Shown here one piece after another: positions 23,101 to 35,444 of a stretch of 64,000 nucleotides of DNA. A model generated the notes under the pieces. It was given only the letters and a program-made list of their open reading frames with translations, was not told the origin of the DNA and did no database searches. The stretch covers positions 23,283,073 through 23,347,072 of the forward strand of contig CM042994.1 in assembly GCA_023678885.1 (NCBI GenBank). The letters run 5' to 3'. Source of the DNA: Pogostemon cablin (lineage: Eukaryota > Streptophyta > Magnoliopsida > Lamiales > Lamiaceae). Positions within the stretch are counted from its first letter, which is position 1. Each line of letters starts with the position of its first letter. Made by a program: the position numbers and the translations under genes.

Positions 23101-25745
23101 TCTTTTTTATTAGGGGTGTTCCATAGAAACTTAGTGCAGACTATACATATCACTTCTGTTGGACCCATCTCATTTGTTTCAATTTTCATACAATACTCTG
23201 AGCTAAAAGACAGGACTATAAGTAACATAATATATTAATATAGAGTATCTGGATAACTGCCTGATTTTTCTTGATCTAACCCAATCTAAAGAGTATATGG
23301 ACTATGGAGTAGAAGGAAAGATGCAGAGTCATAAAATTGGCAACCAAAAAAATACTATAAAATTAAAGTAAGCATATCCTATCTGAAGATTACAGGAATT
23401 ATGAGCATAATTCAAAATTCAATGTTTCATGCAATTATGGCCACAAAATTCAATTACGTCCCCCATATGACTGATTAAAATATAGTTTGGCAAACAAAAT
23501 TTGATGTAGTGAGTTTTATATTACATAAACTATTTTAGAATACATACCAGTAGCATTAGTGAAGCATGACCAGTTCAACAAAAATTTAGACAATCATACC
23601 TCGTGAAATCATCGACCAGATTTATAGTAATATTAGGCTTCCAATATGACTTCCATTCATCCGGTCCCTCCTCTTTGTCATCTACTTGAGTTTCTTTGGC
23701 TACCTAAAGCAAAATCAATTTCTTCTCAGCACCATAACTTCTTACCAACAAAAGGAAAATTTTTCCAGAGAAGAACTTTATCATCTATATATTTGGTACA
23801 TAGACTTATATATAACTACATAAATGCACATTTTAAAACTCATAAGAACTTGCATAAACATTTAGGTGTTGCATAAATCACATACTCAATAGCCAAAAGC
23901 AAATACCTCAGAAGTCTTTTCATCGTTGCTAGAGTCTTTAGCATTTCCCAACAAACTCTTCTTCTTATCAGCCTTTGACTTGGGCAAATATACCACCACG
24001 GCTGTACATACAAAGAAAATCTACTTAGATTTTAGAAACCCACAATAATGGAACTCCAGAGTGCAAGTCAAGATAATCTCACGGTGAGTCCGCCCAAAAG
24101 CAGCAAATGGCTGGTACTCAGGATCCTTGGGATCTGGCGGGTAGCCAGACCTGGCAAAGAAAACATGAGCATAAAGACTTCCATTGTTCTTTAAGGCCTG
24201 ATGAAAGGAGAAGTTAATTCACAGTTGATCTCGTGCCCCAAAAATGAATCATAAGAAAAAATGATCATAGAGAATCATATGTCACATTCATAGATGCTAG
24301 ATAATGAGTTTCAGTCAATTTATAAAATAAAAAGGAAAAAAAAATCAGTATAAGAAGAATACCTCAGAAGGATAATACTTCAATGATAGATATCTGCTAC
24401 TATCTGCAGTCCAAACTGCATATGGTATATTTGTCTCCTGCCAAACTAGGGCTGCTTCATTGCTGAAGTCATTAAATTTCTCTTGCTCTGAGAGATATAG
24501 CCACATGTCCTGAAAATAAACACAATTATTTTATTTTATTTTTTTAATGAAAGATCACAGAGATGCAGAATGATTGTCATATTCATAATAACACAGATAA
24601 AAGAAGAGCCAAAGGCATACTGATGCATCCGCAGTAGATGATCTATTGTGATTTTTTGGGTTTTCAGAATTTAAAAAACATTATATTTTGGAATTTAGAA
24701 TTCTGATTATTTTAATTCATTCGTAAAGTTATACCTCTTCTCATTCAAAATTCCAAAACAAACATGTGCTGTCATTATTATAATTCCAAATCCCCTAAAT
24801 TTTGAAAGTAGGTATAAAAAACCACAAAATCCAAAAAAGCATTCTAAACCAAATGAAAAAACAGGGAGAAAAAAAACTTGTATTCTTGTTTATTAAAAGG
24901 ATATTCAGAATGATGTGCAGCAAACAAACAATAAACGTGTTTACAAAATACCAACAGTAAGAGATGATTCAGCGGGCCATGTGACTAGCTAAAAGTATGA
25001 AGTATGAACAAAGACTCATCAATTATTGAATTTTTTAATATTCTTTTGGCAATTTTAGTTCCATATATTCGGTTATGATCTACCAAAACAATGCGTGGGA
25101 GTTTGTTAGACAATTTAACCTAGTCTCATAATTCTTAAAACAGGGCAACTTCTGTGAGTGTTGGGACTGAGATTTATCAAATACTATCAATACTAATTTT
25201 ATTAAAAGGTCCATCTCAAACACATGAGCACTTAATCAATTGAATTATATTCCATACTGAGAATCCCTTTTAGCTCGACAAAGCATGAAAAGATAGTGGG
25301 AGTGTAACGTTTCAGCAGAGCACAAGGCACCAACAGACTTTTGCACAATTTAGCATAAGACATGCAATAAGTCATCGATGTCAATGAACTGCACCTAAAA
25401 TATGAAAAAGATCCCATCTTTATGACTCTAAAGCACAAATCCCTAACATACATACTCATGGTGCGACCTCAACTCAAACGAAAATACCATAAATGAATAA
25501 AAGTGAGAAAAGTGACGGACTAAGGGTTCCCCTTTGTGAAAAAGATTGGAGATCTGAGTAGTGGATTGAGTAGGCGATCGCTTGGGCCCAAAGAATTTGG
25601 AGGCGAAGTACCAAAACACAGCTATTCTAATAATCCCCGTCAACATCTGCCCTACTCCGGCTGGTTGCTGCTGCTGCTGGCGCCTTCCACCGCCGCCTCC
25701 ACCTCCGCCGCCACCACCACCATCTACTGTCGCCGGCGGCTCCAT
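20101..25745 (-). CDS. CLPTM1-family multi-pass membrane protein, 12 exons
   Basis: Exons 25745-25521, 24509-24363, 24197-24083, 24001-23907, 23703-23600, 22730-22693, 22125-21890, 21712-21619, 21505-21315, 21213-20994, 20796-20629 and 20249-20101 join in frame with GT-AG borders to 593 aa. The N-terminus has a Gly12 run (9-20), Arg2 and Gln5, then a membrane segment (about 38-52). A large luminal-type domain follows (DMWLYLSE, VVVYLPK, DEWKSYWKPN, YYPTVFFNEFW). Further hydrophobic segments lie at about 328-349, 369-386, 448-465, 472-489 and 545-558. The last four residues, KKNK, match the dilysine KKxx ER-retrieval pattern. Family knowledge: animal CLPTM1 holds receptors in the ER, and CLPTM1L scrambles GPI precursors; the plant role is less certain. 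Introns are long (exon 1 to 2 about 1.0 kb; exon 5 to 6 about 0.9 kb) and two contain MITEs. No coding defect seen. Confidence 0.95.
22233..22501. mobile_element. Stowaway-like MITE in an intron of the CLPTM1-family gene
   Basis: Left text CCCCTCAGTCTCTTAAAACC and the inverted right end TGCCCTCTCTGTCCCGGAT resemble Stowaway termini, and the similarity continues inward to CTTTCACC/CTTTGCACC. The termini have diverged and a TA duplication is not clean. It lies between exons 6 and 7 and does not touch splice sites. Confidence 0.6.
24648..24845. mobile_element. Small inverted-repeat MITE-like element in intron 1 of the CLPTM1-family gene
   Basis: GATTTTTTGGGTTTTCAGAA on the left is inverted as GCTTTTTTGGATTTTGTGG on the right, with further inverted similarity inside (TTTGGAATT). 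Class not assigned; target duplication not seen. Confidence 0.4.
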
Positions 25746-26184
25746 ATACCCTCACAACAAAAATAAACTGGGTTGAAGGTTGTGCACTTCGATTACAGCG
25801 CCAACACAAGTTGCAGGGCCACTGATAGAGTTAGCTTTGATAGTACTCCAATAAAAATCGATCGAGTGAGAGAGAGCCTTGTATTTGAGGCGGCCTCCGA
25901 GATGGCAATTTAGATTTTAGATGCTGACGCTGCCTTCCTTTTATTTTACTACTATTTTACTTCTCTTATTCATGTTTTTCGTTTAATAATTCCTAGTAAT
26001 AGATAAAAACAAATCTGTATTATAGATTTGATATATCGTTATATATTTTTATTAATTTCATATTAATTTGAATCGTATATCTTTTTAACAAATATGGATG
26101 ATGATTATTTTTGACATTTTAGATGAACGACTAATCCATTATTAAAGTATTTTATTTACGATTAAAAGTATATTTTTAGTGAAT
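25746..26184. promoter_or_regulatory. 5' flank of the CLPTM1-family gene
   Basis: This stretch should hold the 5' UTR and promoter of the minus-strand gene. GAGAGAG and CT-type text near 25866-25880 could be part of a plant initiator region, but no defined site is claimed. Confidence 0.4.
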
Positions 26185-26193
26185 TATATTATA

Positions 26194-26586
26194 GCAAAAA
26201 TTTTTGTGCACCCGGGCGCACGGAACACATTTCGTGCGTCTTTAGAATTTTGTATTAAATTGTATACCCTTTAGTATGCAGATGTGTATTCTTTATTTTC
26301 TAAAGAAAATTATTGTGTGTATCTGGGCGCATGGACAACACTCCATGCGCCTTTAGAATTTTGTGTTAAATTGTATATCATTTAGTATAAAAATGTGTAC
26401 CCTTTATTTTCTAAAGAAAAAAATATTAATGAAAAGTGTATACCATCTAGAACAAAATGGTATACCTTTTATTAAAAGTGTATACCCTTAATACCAAAGC
26501 AATAATACATTTACCCATAATACTAAATTTTTCTAAAGGCGCACGGAATGTGTTCCGTACGCCCGGGCGCACGCAAAGCTCACTTT
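26194..26586. mobile_element. Hairpin-ended MITE with exact 9-bp target duplication
   Basis: TATATTATA occurs on both sides (26185-26193, 26587-26595). The termini are inverted: GTGCACCCGGGCGCACGG on the left against GTGCGCCCGGGCGTACGG on the right, and the inner text CTTTAGAA is also mirrored. Three hairpins of the same design are present: 26215-26240, 26326-26351 (GGCGCATGGA, loop, TCCATGCGCC) and 26538-26563. The middle one is an extra internal module. A relative lies at 9937-10103. The 9-bp duplication suggests Mutator-like transposition. Confidence 0.8.
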
Positions 26587-26734
26587 TATATTATAACATC
26601 ATAAATTATATTTTAATATACTATTATTTATTATATTTAAAAAATACTATATTTTAAATATTAATAAATATATTTTATGTATATAATAATTATATTTTAA
26701 TACGTATTTCAATTCATCTCACATAAAGCATAGT

Positions 26735-26925
26735 TACACGATAATTCTAGAGCGCACCGTGCACCTAGAATTTATAGGTGTAAATTTAGAGTTAGTGGGT
26801 AGTTATTTATTTTAAATTTTTATCATTTTATTTTTTTTATGGTGGAGATTACATTAAAACTAAATCTAACGATTAAGATTGTTCAGGTGTGCACCAGGTG
26901 CACACCAGTCGAACTCTAAACTTTG
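26735..26925. repeat. MITE-like repeat with hairpin ends
   Basis: The right end has GGTGTGCACCAGGTGCACACC (split as GGTGTGCAC, loop CAG, GTGCACACC), a perfect short hairpin. The left end has GCACCGTGCACCTAG. The middle shares atggtggagattacattaaa-type text with 38095-38120. Limits approximate. Confidence 0.5.
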
Positions 26926-26929
26926 TCAT

Positions 26930-28382
26930 TTTTTTTATATTCAATTTTTTATTAAAATTTTAATTCACTAAAAACTCGCTAAAAACTGCATTAGTCCTTA
27001 TTCATCACTGTATATATACTTTTAATAATAAAAAAAATACCTACTTTATTTTAGATTTATATAACGTAGATTAATTTTAATTTTTTTTATATAGTTATCA
27101 ACACAAAATTTATATTAATTAAATATTTTATCTAGTTAAAATTTTAGTTTTTAACAAAATTTCTTGTGAAACTATGTTTATATTAGAGATATATTAAACT
27201 AGTCAATCCTAGCAAATTTTGGGCTAATCGGGCTTTGGATTAATTAAATGAGCTACTATATAAAGTAACCTAACACTGACCTTAACGGGCTCCAGGTTAA
27301 ATGGGTCAAGCTTGCGGGATGTACAATAAAAAATATTTAAAAAATAATTAAAAATTTAAATTTGTTATAAATAATACAACAAATTCAAAAGTAATTCATA
27401 CATTATTTAGAATTTGAGATAATTTAAATTAATAAATGCAAAATATTGTTAAAACATATAATTTAATAGATTTTGTAATAATTAAATTAATTCTAATATA
27501 TTTATTTAAGTATTATTTATTAGAGAAATAGATGAGTTTGAGAAAATGAATGAGAAAGAGATGAAAATTAAAAGATGATGAAAGTTTGTCCCACGATGGG
27601 CCGGTGGTTGTGTGGGAGGGAGGTGGTTGATGTATAGATTATGAGTGTTAAAGTATATTAAATAAAATAATAATAACTCTCAACCCTAAGGCCCGATCCG
27701 GTTAGCCCGCGTGTCAGCCCTATTAGTTTACTGGCAAATTGGTTCGGGCCAAAAAGCCCAACTGTTAAACGGGGTCAAATTTCTCAGCCCAACTCCTATT
27801 TTTTCTTAGGGTTAATCGATCGGGACCTAAGGTTTTCGAGCTTTTTAATAACTCTAATTTATGGGTTATGAGAAGTATACTAATTATATGCGTAAAATAT
27901 GCATATTCATAGTTATAATATGAACACAATATTTTTATTAATTAAATATTTTATTTAGTTAAAATTTTAATTTTTTACAAAGTCTCATATGAGATAATGT
28001 TTATGTGAGACAAGTTGTGAGATGTGTTAAGACTAATTATATGCTAAAAGCATGCTTATTTATAATAAAAGTATGTTTTTCTAAATTTTGATAAATGATT
28101 TGTTAAAGTATAATTATAGGGTGTTATAATATTATATTCACTACCCACATACTTTAACTTTCAATAAACATGTTTTACATATATAACAAACTTACTTTAA
28201 TAATGGATTCATCCGTGTTATATATATCTTCTTCTTTTTTTATCAATAACCCGTTTCACATATATCATTCCCAAAAGAGAGGGGGCCCCTTAATTTATAT
28301 AATTACCTTTTTTTCTTTTACTTATGTGCTACACAAAATACATTATTTTATTTTATATTAAATTTATAAAATAGATCAATGT
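26930..28382. other. Intergenic AT-rich DNA with repeats
   Basis: No gene seen. A block around 27105-27200 recurs diverged at 27925-28030 (ttaattaaatattttat..agttaaaattt). Between them lies a GC-richer stretch with repeated gggctaatcgggc/gcccgatccggtt-like text (27225-27310, 27690-27830), perhaps the ends of an old inverted-repeat element. Not resolved. Confidence 0.45.
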
Positions 28383-28650
28383 TAATTCCTTCGTTCCGCG
28401 TATTTTTACATGATTGTATAGCTACGTAGATTAAAAAGTGTTATTTTTTTAATATATAATGTAAGAAAAAGTATGGATGAATTAATAATTTTGCGATAAA
28501 AAATAAATAGAGTTGTTGGGAATAATGAATAAAGTGTAAAAAAAATAAATAAAGTTATTAGGATCAGTGATTAAAAAATCGGACCGGAGAACGAACCAGA
28601 AGAGATAACAATTCGAGGTTCAACCAATCGGACCGGTTTAACCAGACGGT

Positions 28651-30157
28651 TGATTAGCCATTTGTAGTCGGGATGACTAATTAAGGAATTTATCGAACTA
28701 CAGGGAGGAAGGTACTAGGATCTAAGCGATCTCGTGTTCATCATAGTATTATAGAGATAATCATAAAGGGGAGATAATCAAGAAATGACAGGAAAATAAA
28801 TGGATAGATGAATGAATGAGCCAAGTAGATAGAGAATGAGACTAGCAATACTTATAGTATAAAGAATCTAAGTATCATGCAACGAATTCATATGTGTCAT
28901 GGATTAATAACTAAGGGCCAACACGAATTCCACCTAAACTCCCACTCGAGATGGATAGATTGTAGATCCTCACAAAGGTCTCAAAATAGCTCAAAGTTTT
29001 GTTCTCAATCAAACAATTCCAACTAGGTACTAAGTTCAATTGGAGAGTCCCCTCACACGATCAATTGACCTCTCGATCTAACCAATCGAATGTTCTATCA
29101 AATGGTTCTAAATCCAAAGGATTTCTCAATCACTTTACAATTTATAATGCACATGAAGTGTTTGATTAAATGATTCAATGAACTATCCTAAACATATAAT
29201 AGATTTCTCAATCTAATCACATGTCCATGACAATTAATCACACAAATCAAGCAATTAACAATCAATGATAGAAAATTAACAAATCCAATCAACATATGAA
29301 TTCAATTGCAATATACCCAAAATTATCCAACACAATTCATATTGTTAATCTCACAAGGGAGATTAGTCTCTCATATTCATAAGAAAATTAACATAGACAT
29401 TAAAATCCTTACAAAACATGATAAACAATAAGGTTTCAATATAAAGTTTGGATGAAAACTCCCTTGGATGTCTCCAATGGTGATCTTCTTCTTCCCCTTG
29501 CAATTCACCTCTCTTCCTTGCTTCTCTAACTACTTGGATGAAGGATTTGATGGTGGGATGAAGGTAGATGATATGGATGCAGAATGGAGGAAATGGATGG
29601 TGAAAAATGAAGGAAAATGTGTGTGATGTGTGTGCAGGGGTGAAACCCTCAAAAATCTCATGAAATATTGAAGTGTGGGGTATTTATACCCCTTGGAAAG
29701 CTTCTAGAAGGATTCTGAATTTTTTCTGAATTTTTGCACCAACACGGGCCGTGTTCGGAACACGGCCGGCCGTGTGCGGAACTCGGCCACAGGGTGGCCG
29801 TGTAGGTGTTTCAGATGACGAAACTTGGCCAACCCTTACAGGGCCATGTTTGGTACACGGCCTGTGTAGGTACTGGCCGTATTCGGTACACTGGCCGTGT
29901 TCGTACTGCCCTTGTTTTCTCTTCTTCCGTTTGGGCCCGTTCTCCCTCGTTTTAACTCCGAATTGAGATCCATTTTTTCCTACGTCTTCCTTTTTGCGTC
30001 TAGAATCTCTTTTTACCTGGAAATCATATATTTAAGCTCATTCTCACACATTTCCATAAAAATACAAAATACAACCAAATAGAACACAATACGAATAAAA
30101 TAATACGAAAATACACATAAAAAGACACTAAAATCTATGTGAAAATATCATTTATCA
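28651..30157 (-). repeat. 3' LTR of the Athila/Tat-like element
   Basis: 1507 bp, matching 35445-36933 with small indels. It carries a GC-rich cluster of GGCCGTGT/ACACGGCC inverted motifs at about 29743-29925 that has more units than the other LTR. Confidence 0.9.
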
Positions 30158-30169
30158 CACCCCCAAACT
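30158..30169 (-). other. Polypurine tract
   Basis: The minus strand reads AGTTTGGGGGTG directly before the TGATAAATG start of the 3' LTR, a sequence typical of Athila/Tat elements. Confidence 0.75.
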
Positions 30170-31538
30170 TAAAGTGTTGTGCGCCCCCAAACAACGAAAA
30201 TGATAAAACAAGGAAAGAGAGATTTTCACCTAGGAAAAGACTAAACGAACATAAGTAACAACACATCAGTAGCAATAAGAATCACAATTTATGCTAAGTC
30301 ATCCTAAACATTAAACTCGTGACATGAGAAATTGACAAGTTCAATCAAAAGAGAACAAAGAGTAATATAGTTCCTTTTAGGTCCAAGCCTCACATCGGAT
30401 ATCAATTTCACTCAACACTCTTTAATGTGAGGTAAAACAAGACTCATCAACCGATTGGCTTGACTCGCTATAAGCTTGCTCGTGGACTAAATTCACAAAC
30501 CTCTAAAGTTTCCACTAGTGATAAAAAAGGTCTTTAATTAGGATGTAATAATAGACTCTTTGGTAGGTTAGGAAGAATATAGGTAATAGTGACTAAACAA
30601 GTGAAAGTAATCGAAAAGATGATCAACTTCCTCAACTTCTTCACTTTTCCTTCTTCCTTTCTTATCTTTGCAAATCTCAAGCACTATTCATTAACTTTCC
30701 TTGGATTGAGCTTCTTTTGATTCATGCTTCATTTCTTTGAATTTTTTTATTTCTTGAGCATATTGTTGCTTTGCTCATTATCTTGTTTTAAGGTTGCATG
30801 TCCATTCTTTTTTGTGCTCTTTTTCATTCTTTCTTACTTGTTTACCATTTCCTTTCTTGTCTTTCTTCCTTATCAAACATTTCTAGTTACCATCTTCTCA
30901 ATCACTCACACAAAAGGTGAATATATAAGGCTCATGTGGGTAATCAAGGCTTGTAATGTGCTAAATTCACAAGAAATAGGCTTATAGGCTCAAAGTGGTT
31001 GACTATGGATGATGTTCATGGTATGGAAATATATGACAATGACTATTAATGACAAAGATGGCATTAGATCATGTCACTAATCTCCACAAATCGGGCTCAT
31101 TCCTATAGTTCTTGAGCAAGTTCTAGCTTATCAAACACAATCAATCCACTAATGAAGAAAAATATCATGTATGCACGGTTAAGGCTCAACTTCTCACAAG
31201 CTTATGCTCGGACCTTAAGAAACTTATTACACCACATTTATCTCAAAATTGAACAAGTTAAATAAAACATGTCACAATTTGAAAGTATAGAGATTCTTAA
31301 TCATAACTTGACATTACTTATCACCACAACATATCATCACTCATATTAAAAAATGACTCACAACCTCCCTAAACAAACAACCAAACATCCCTCAACAAGA
31401 ATAGAAAAACTCACAAAACCAAAAATAAAGACTCAACAAACAAGAAACAAACAAAAACACATAACATGAAAAACTAAATCATCCATCATTAGACAATAAA
31501 ACACACATTCTATATCATCCATGACAATTAAGCTCACA
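30170..31538. other. Non-coding internal region of the Athila/Tat-like element
   Basis: No supported frame. Such long non-coding stretches before the 3' LTR are usual in Athila/Tat elements. Confidence 0.5.
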
Positions 31539-31546
31539 ATCATCCT

Positions 31547-33214
31547 TAGGGATGTGCAAAGTACGGTTGAAATCGAAAAAATGACCAAATGGAACGGATT
31601 TTAATAGTTTGGTTTGGTTTTTAGTTTTTAGTTCGGTTAACAGTTTTTAAAATTAGTTTTTTCGGTGTTCGGTTCATTTTCCAATTTTTAAAAATCAAAA
31701 TTTTGGTTAACCGAACCGAACCAAAATAATGTAATATGTTAACCGAACCGAACCAAAATAATGTAATATATAAACTCCAAACCCTAGCCAGTAGCCCCCT
31801 TTCTAATTTCAATCCTGAAGTTCAGGATCCCAATTCTTCCACATCCCTCACACAGTCACGGCTCACATCACATGCACATACGCCGCCAACACCAAACCCT
31901 ATTTCCCTGACGACAGATATCTTCTCCGGCGATACCAACGGCCAGCGACACTATCCTACTGCCGTTCTTCGTCGTTCGCTGCCCTCACCTCCCAACAAGG
32001 GTATGTATTACCGATTTCATGAAAATTAAAGCAGTTTATTCGTGTGATGTGATACATTTTGTTGCCCATGAAACTAAATTTTACTTTGTTTAATATGCCA
32101 AGATTCGAGTTCTCTTTTTATTTTTTTACTGATAATGTTTGATGGTCTATTCGTTTTCATCAGATTTTAACCACTGAAATCTATTTCTTTTTGAGAAATT
32201 CGGAAGTTTTTTCTCTTCATAGAGATTTACCAGTATTTTAGTGTAATATCTCTTTTTTAATTGATAAAATAACTTGAAGTAAAGAAAGATCTTGCCTTCA
32301 GACTCCAATTAAAAGAGGCAAAAAATTTCTTGTGATTTTTTGAGAGAGTTAAAATATGTAGGTAGCTGGAAAGTAGTTAAAGAATGTTGTTTAATCTGCT
32401 TTGTAGCTCTATGAAAGATAACATTATTTGCAGTAAAATTAATCTTTTATTTTTTAAGTTCCTGCATCAAAATCCATGAAAGAGAGACTTTGGGATTTTA
32501 ATGTTCTCTTTGACAGCTTGATTTTTTCTGTTACTATGTGTGTGAGAGAAAGGAAAGAAAGTAACGGGGGTTTCACTTTTACATAGCTTATTAAAAATCA
32601 AAATATATATTTCATATGGAGCAGTATTTTTGTTAAGTTAAGAGAGAATAAGTCAAATTATATGGGGCAGTATATTTCATCATTTGTTAGTAATATTTAT
32701 CAAATCAAAGATTTGCATAGAAGTAAGTTAGGAATATTTGTTGAATCCTTGATTTGCTCAGAAAAATCACATCCACGTAATAGTATAAGTATTAGTATGT
32801 AATCCCTCACATCCACATAACAGTATGATTCCTAAACTTCAGGAGGAGATATGCAACAGTTCATCATTGTATATTTCTTATTCATGATACATATTGAATT
32901 TGTGTTGATGATTTTCATTCAATTTATTTATTTATTTTGTTGTAGATGTCGAGCTCAGGAGGAGAAATTGATGGCTTTATTGAAATAATTGATGTGAGAA
33001 ATAATGTGAAAATTGATTTTTATATTATTTTTTTAAAAAAAATATTGGTATCTGTTCGGTTAATTTGTTAAACCGATCGAAATATTTCGGTTTTGTTTAA
33101 TCCTATTTTAGCTTACTTTGGTTCAATTTTGGTTTTCCAAAAGAAGTTCAGAAAAAGTTCAGTTTTTGTAGTTCGGTCGGTTTGGTTAACCGAACCGACC
33201 GATGCACACCCCTA
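31547..33214 (+). mobile_element. Internally deleted hAT transposon with 8-bp target duplication
   Basis: Termini TAGGGATGTGCA and inverted TAGGGGTGTGCA are flanked by ATCATCCT (31539-31546) and ATCATCCC (33215-33222), an 8-bp duplication with one change. Subterminal ggttcggttaacc-like repeats lie inside both ends. The plus strand has what looks like a transcribed leader (tataaactccaaaccctagc, 31768), a donor after ccaacaagg near 32000, and at 32943 an acceptor just before an ATG opening MSSSGGEIDGF. That frame stops after about 20 codons at the deletion, so no transposase is made. Confidence 0.82.
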
Positions 33215-33906
33215 ATCATCCCAATCTTTGATTGAAAATAGAAAACCTCCCAAAAATATAACACATGAAGTAGCATGCTAATCCAATCAATCCAAATCAA
33301 ATCAAATTATGCTAAGCACATAGAAGTGATGAGTTTAAAGTAAACTCCCTCAATAGGCATTTTGTAGTGGAAATGGTTGGCACAAGCTTCCGTATTGATT
33401 TCACAACGAATCTCGATTTGATCTCCGGGCTCAATTTGTGCTTCCACTACACTTTATTCATGCTCAACAACTCATCAAAACCATTAGCTCGACAATAGTA
33501 ATAAGAATATAAACTATCATGCACTTCAACACAACCAATCGGACCAAAATCAAACCAAACTCATGAGAAAAAAAATTCAAAATTAGCCCAAAAATACGAA
33601 AAGTATATGCTTTCAAAACAAAGTATGTCACACCACGTCATATTCCCCCAAACTTGAATTGAAACAAGAGTTTCGAGTTAAGTTTGCAAAAAGTGGTGTG
33701 ACTTACCTATACACTTCAAAGCACTTCTTGTATCTCCAATACGCATCTTCCTCACGAGCACAATCAACCTACAAGGCCAAAATGCAAGAAACAACAACTC
33801 CATCATCCTTATTGAAAGCAATAAATAAAGCAATAAAGATAATGATGGGTTATCTCCCATCTAGCGCTAAGTTTAACGTCTTCAAGCCAGACGGAATATG
33901 GAGAAC
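33215..33906. other. Internal element DNA, no clear gene
   Basis: Part of the Athila/Tat-like internal region. Open frames here are short and overlap on both strands. Confidence 0.4.
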
Positions 33907-35320
33907 TCATCGGAATGACCACGGATATCTTTCGTCCTTGCCATCGAATTTTAAACGTTGTGCTTCTTCCTCTATTAGGCACTTGTGGTAAGTAACGACC
34001 GCCGTTGCATCCTTCGAGCATGGCTTTAGAAATTCAACTCTCTTGAGCTTACACTCCATTGCCCTCTCCATTCTTGAACACCATTTATTTCTTCTTACCA
34101 AATAGATCCCCAACATCTCTTCGAGTTCTCTTTTGTTCCTAAGGATGTGAGAAGAATCAATGGGTAAGACAAAATCAATGTAAACAATATTTTGAAATTC
34201 AAAGCAACTTAAAGAGTGTAAAGGTTTAAAAATGCTCATTTCACTCTTCAAGTTATCGTCACTTGCTTCTTGACTTTGTTCCTCTTTATCAACATCATTT
34301 GCCTCAATAGGCTCTTCAAACACCTCATTTAATTCTTCATCTCCCAAATTCTCTTCTTTCTCCAACTCTTCTTCAACTTTGCTCTCCTCTTCAAGTTCTT
34401 CAACTTATTGAAAATCGGTCAAAGCACTTACAATTTGGCTTACTTGATGCTCCATGGCTTCGAACCTCTTCTCATTTGCCTCATTTCTTGCTTCATCTCT
34501 TTTCTTGTCTTCCTCAAAGTTTGCTATCATCATCTCAGTCAAGACTTCTAAAGATGATTTTTCTTCCTCAACATGTTGAAAGTCCTCCCTATTGGTTGTC
34601 AAAATTCCATCCTTGAATTGGTGGATAATTCCCATGAAAATTTCTTTGGAAATCAGCCACTTCCATGAAAGAAGTTTCTCCTACTTGATGGTTAGGCATC
34701 CTCCACTCTTCTTGTTCCATAGGACTAGGAATCAACACACCTTGCAAATTTTGACAACCCCCAAACTTGAACTAGGAAAGACTTGACCATAAGCACCTTG
34801 ATTCATCATCCTTATTTGTCTTGTCAATTCTAAGGTAGCGGGTGTAATTATCTCGGAGGATTCATTTTGAAGAAAACTTTATCGAAGATTTTGGCCTTCA
34901 TCACTTCCTTGAGCATATCTTCTATATAAGTCCAATAAGGCATAGTTTTGGAATGGAGGAGAAGTGTTGGTGTTGAGATTTGGTGGAGAATAAGTGTATG
35001 CTTGATACGGGTGGAATGTATTTGCATTATAAGATTGTTGTCATTCTTCATTTCTTCCTTGATCGTAGTATTGAGAGCTATCTTGATTCATTTGAAAATT
35101 GTAACCATAGTTGCTCTCATTCATATAACCTCTTGATTGTTGAGGTGGAACCGTTACACTTTGATTCCCAAAAAGATCATTCATATATTGGTTCTAACCT
35201 TCCATGTAAATGCTCTTCTCTTCAAAGCTTACTACAATTCTTCTTCAAACTTTCTATTTTTGGCTTTGTTCCCCCTTCCTCTTCTCTCAAGGTAGTTTCC
35301 ACGTACCTATCAAAATAAAC
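33907..35320 (-). pseudogene. gag-like gene remnant of the Athila/Tat-like element
   Basis: Minus-strand frames 34635-34405 and 34365-33907 read as one acidic, Glu-rich protein interrupted by a TAA at 34405-34407. They include a coiled-coil-like stretch (MMIANFEEDKKRDEARNEAN) and a conserved-looking tail (FVLPIDSSH, FLKPCSKDA). Further up (about 34850-35320) are Asn/Tyr/Gln-rich pieces with stops. This fits the C-terminal half of gag-only plant elements. The central Retrotrans_gag core is not evident, and no enzyme domain follows. Confidence 0.6.
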
Positions 35321-35421
35321 ATGTGATATCAAAAATTTTCCAAAGCAAATAATAAAAGCGATAAAAATATCTCTAGTAATACCAATCGAAACACTCATTC
35401 GTTAAACCACTAGGAACTGTT

Positions 35422-35442
35422 GCTTTCCCCGTAATGGTGCCA
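35422..35442 (-). other. Degenerate tRNA-Asp-type primer binding site
   Basis: Minus strand TGGCACCATTACGGGGA differs by a few transitions from the TGGCGCCGTTGCCGGGGA seen intact at 44850 in another element here. The changes are all of G-to-A type on this strand. Confidence 0.75.
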
Positions 35443-35444
35443 TT

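Noticed and set aside
14630..25745. A biosynthetic gene cluster around KO
   Set aside because: Neighbours are a CDCA7-like and a CLPTM1-family gene, with no terpene synthase or second P450 in the window.
25536..25809. Pro/Ala- and Trp/Arg-rich frames opposite or beside exon 1 of the CLPTM1-family gene
   Set aside because: They are other-frame readings of the GGC/CAG repeats.
27190..27850. Element with gggctaatcgggc-like inverted ends
   Set aside because: Ends and target duplication could not be defined, so it is listed only as intergenic repeat content.
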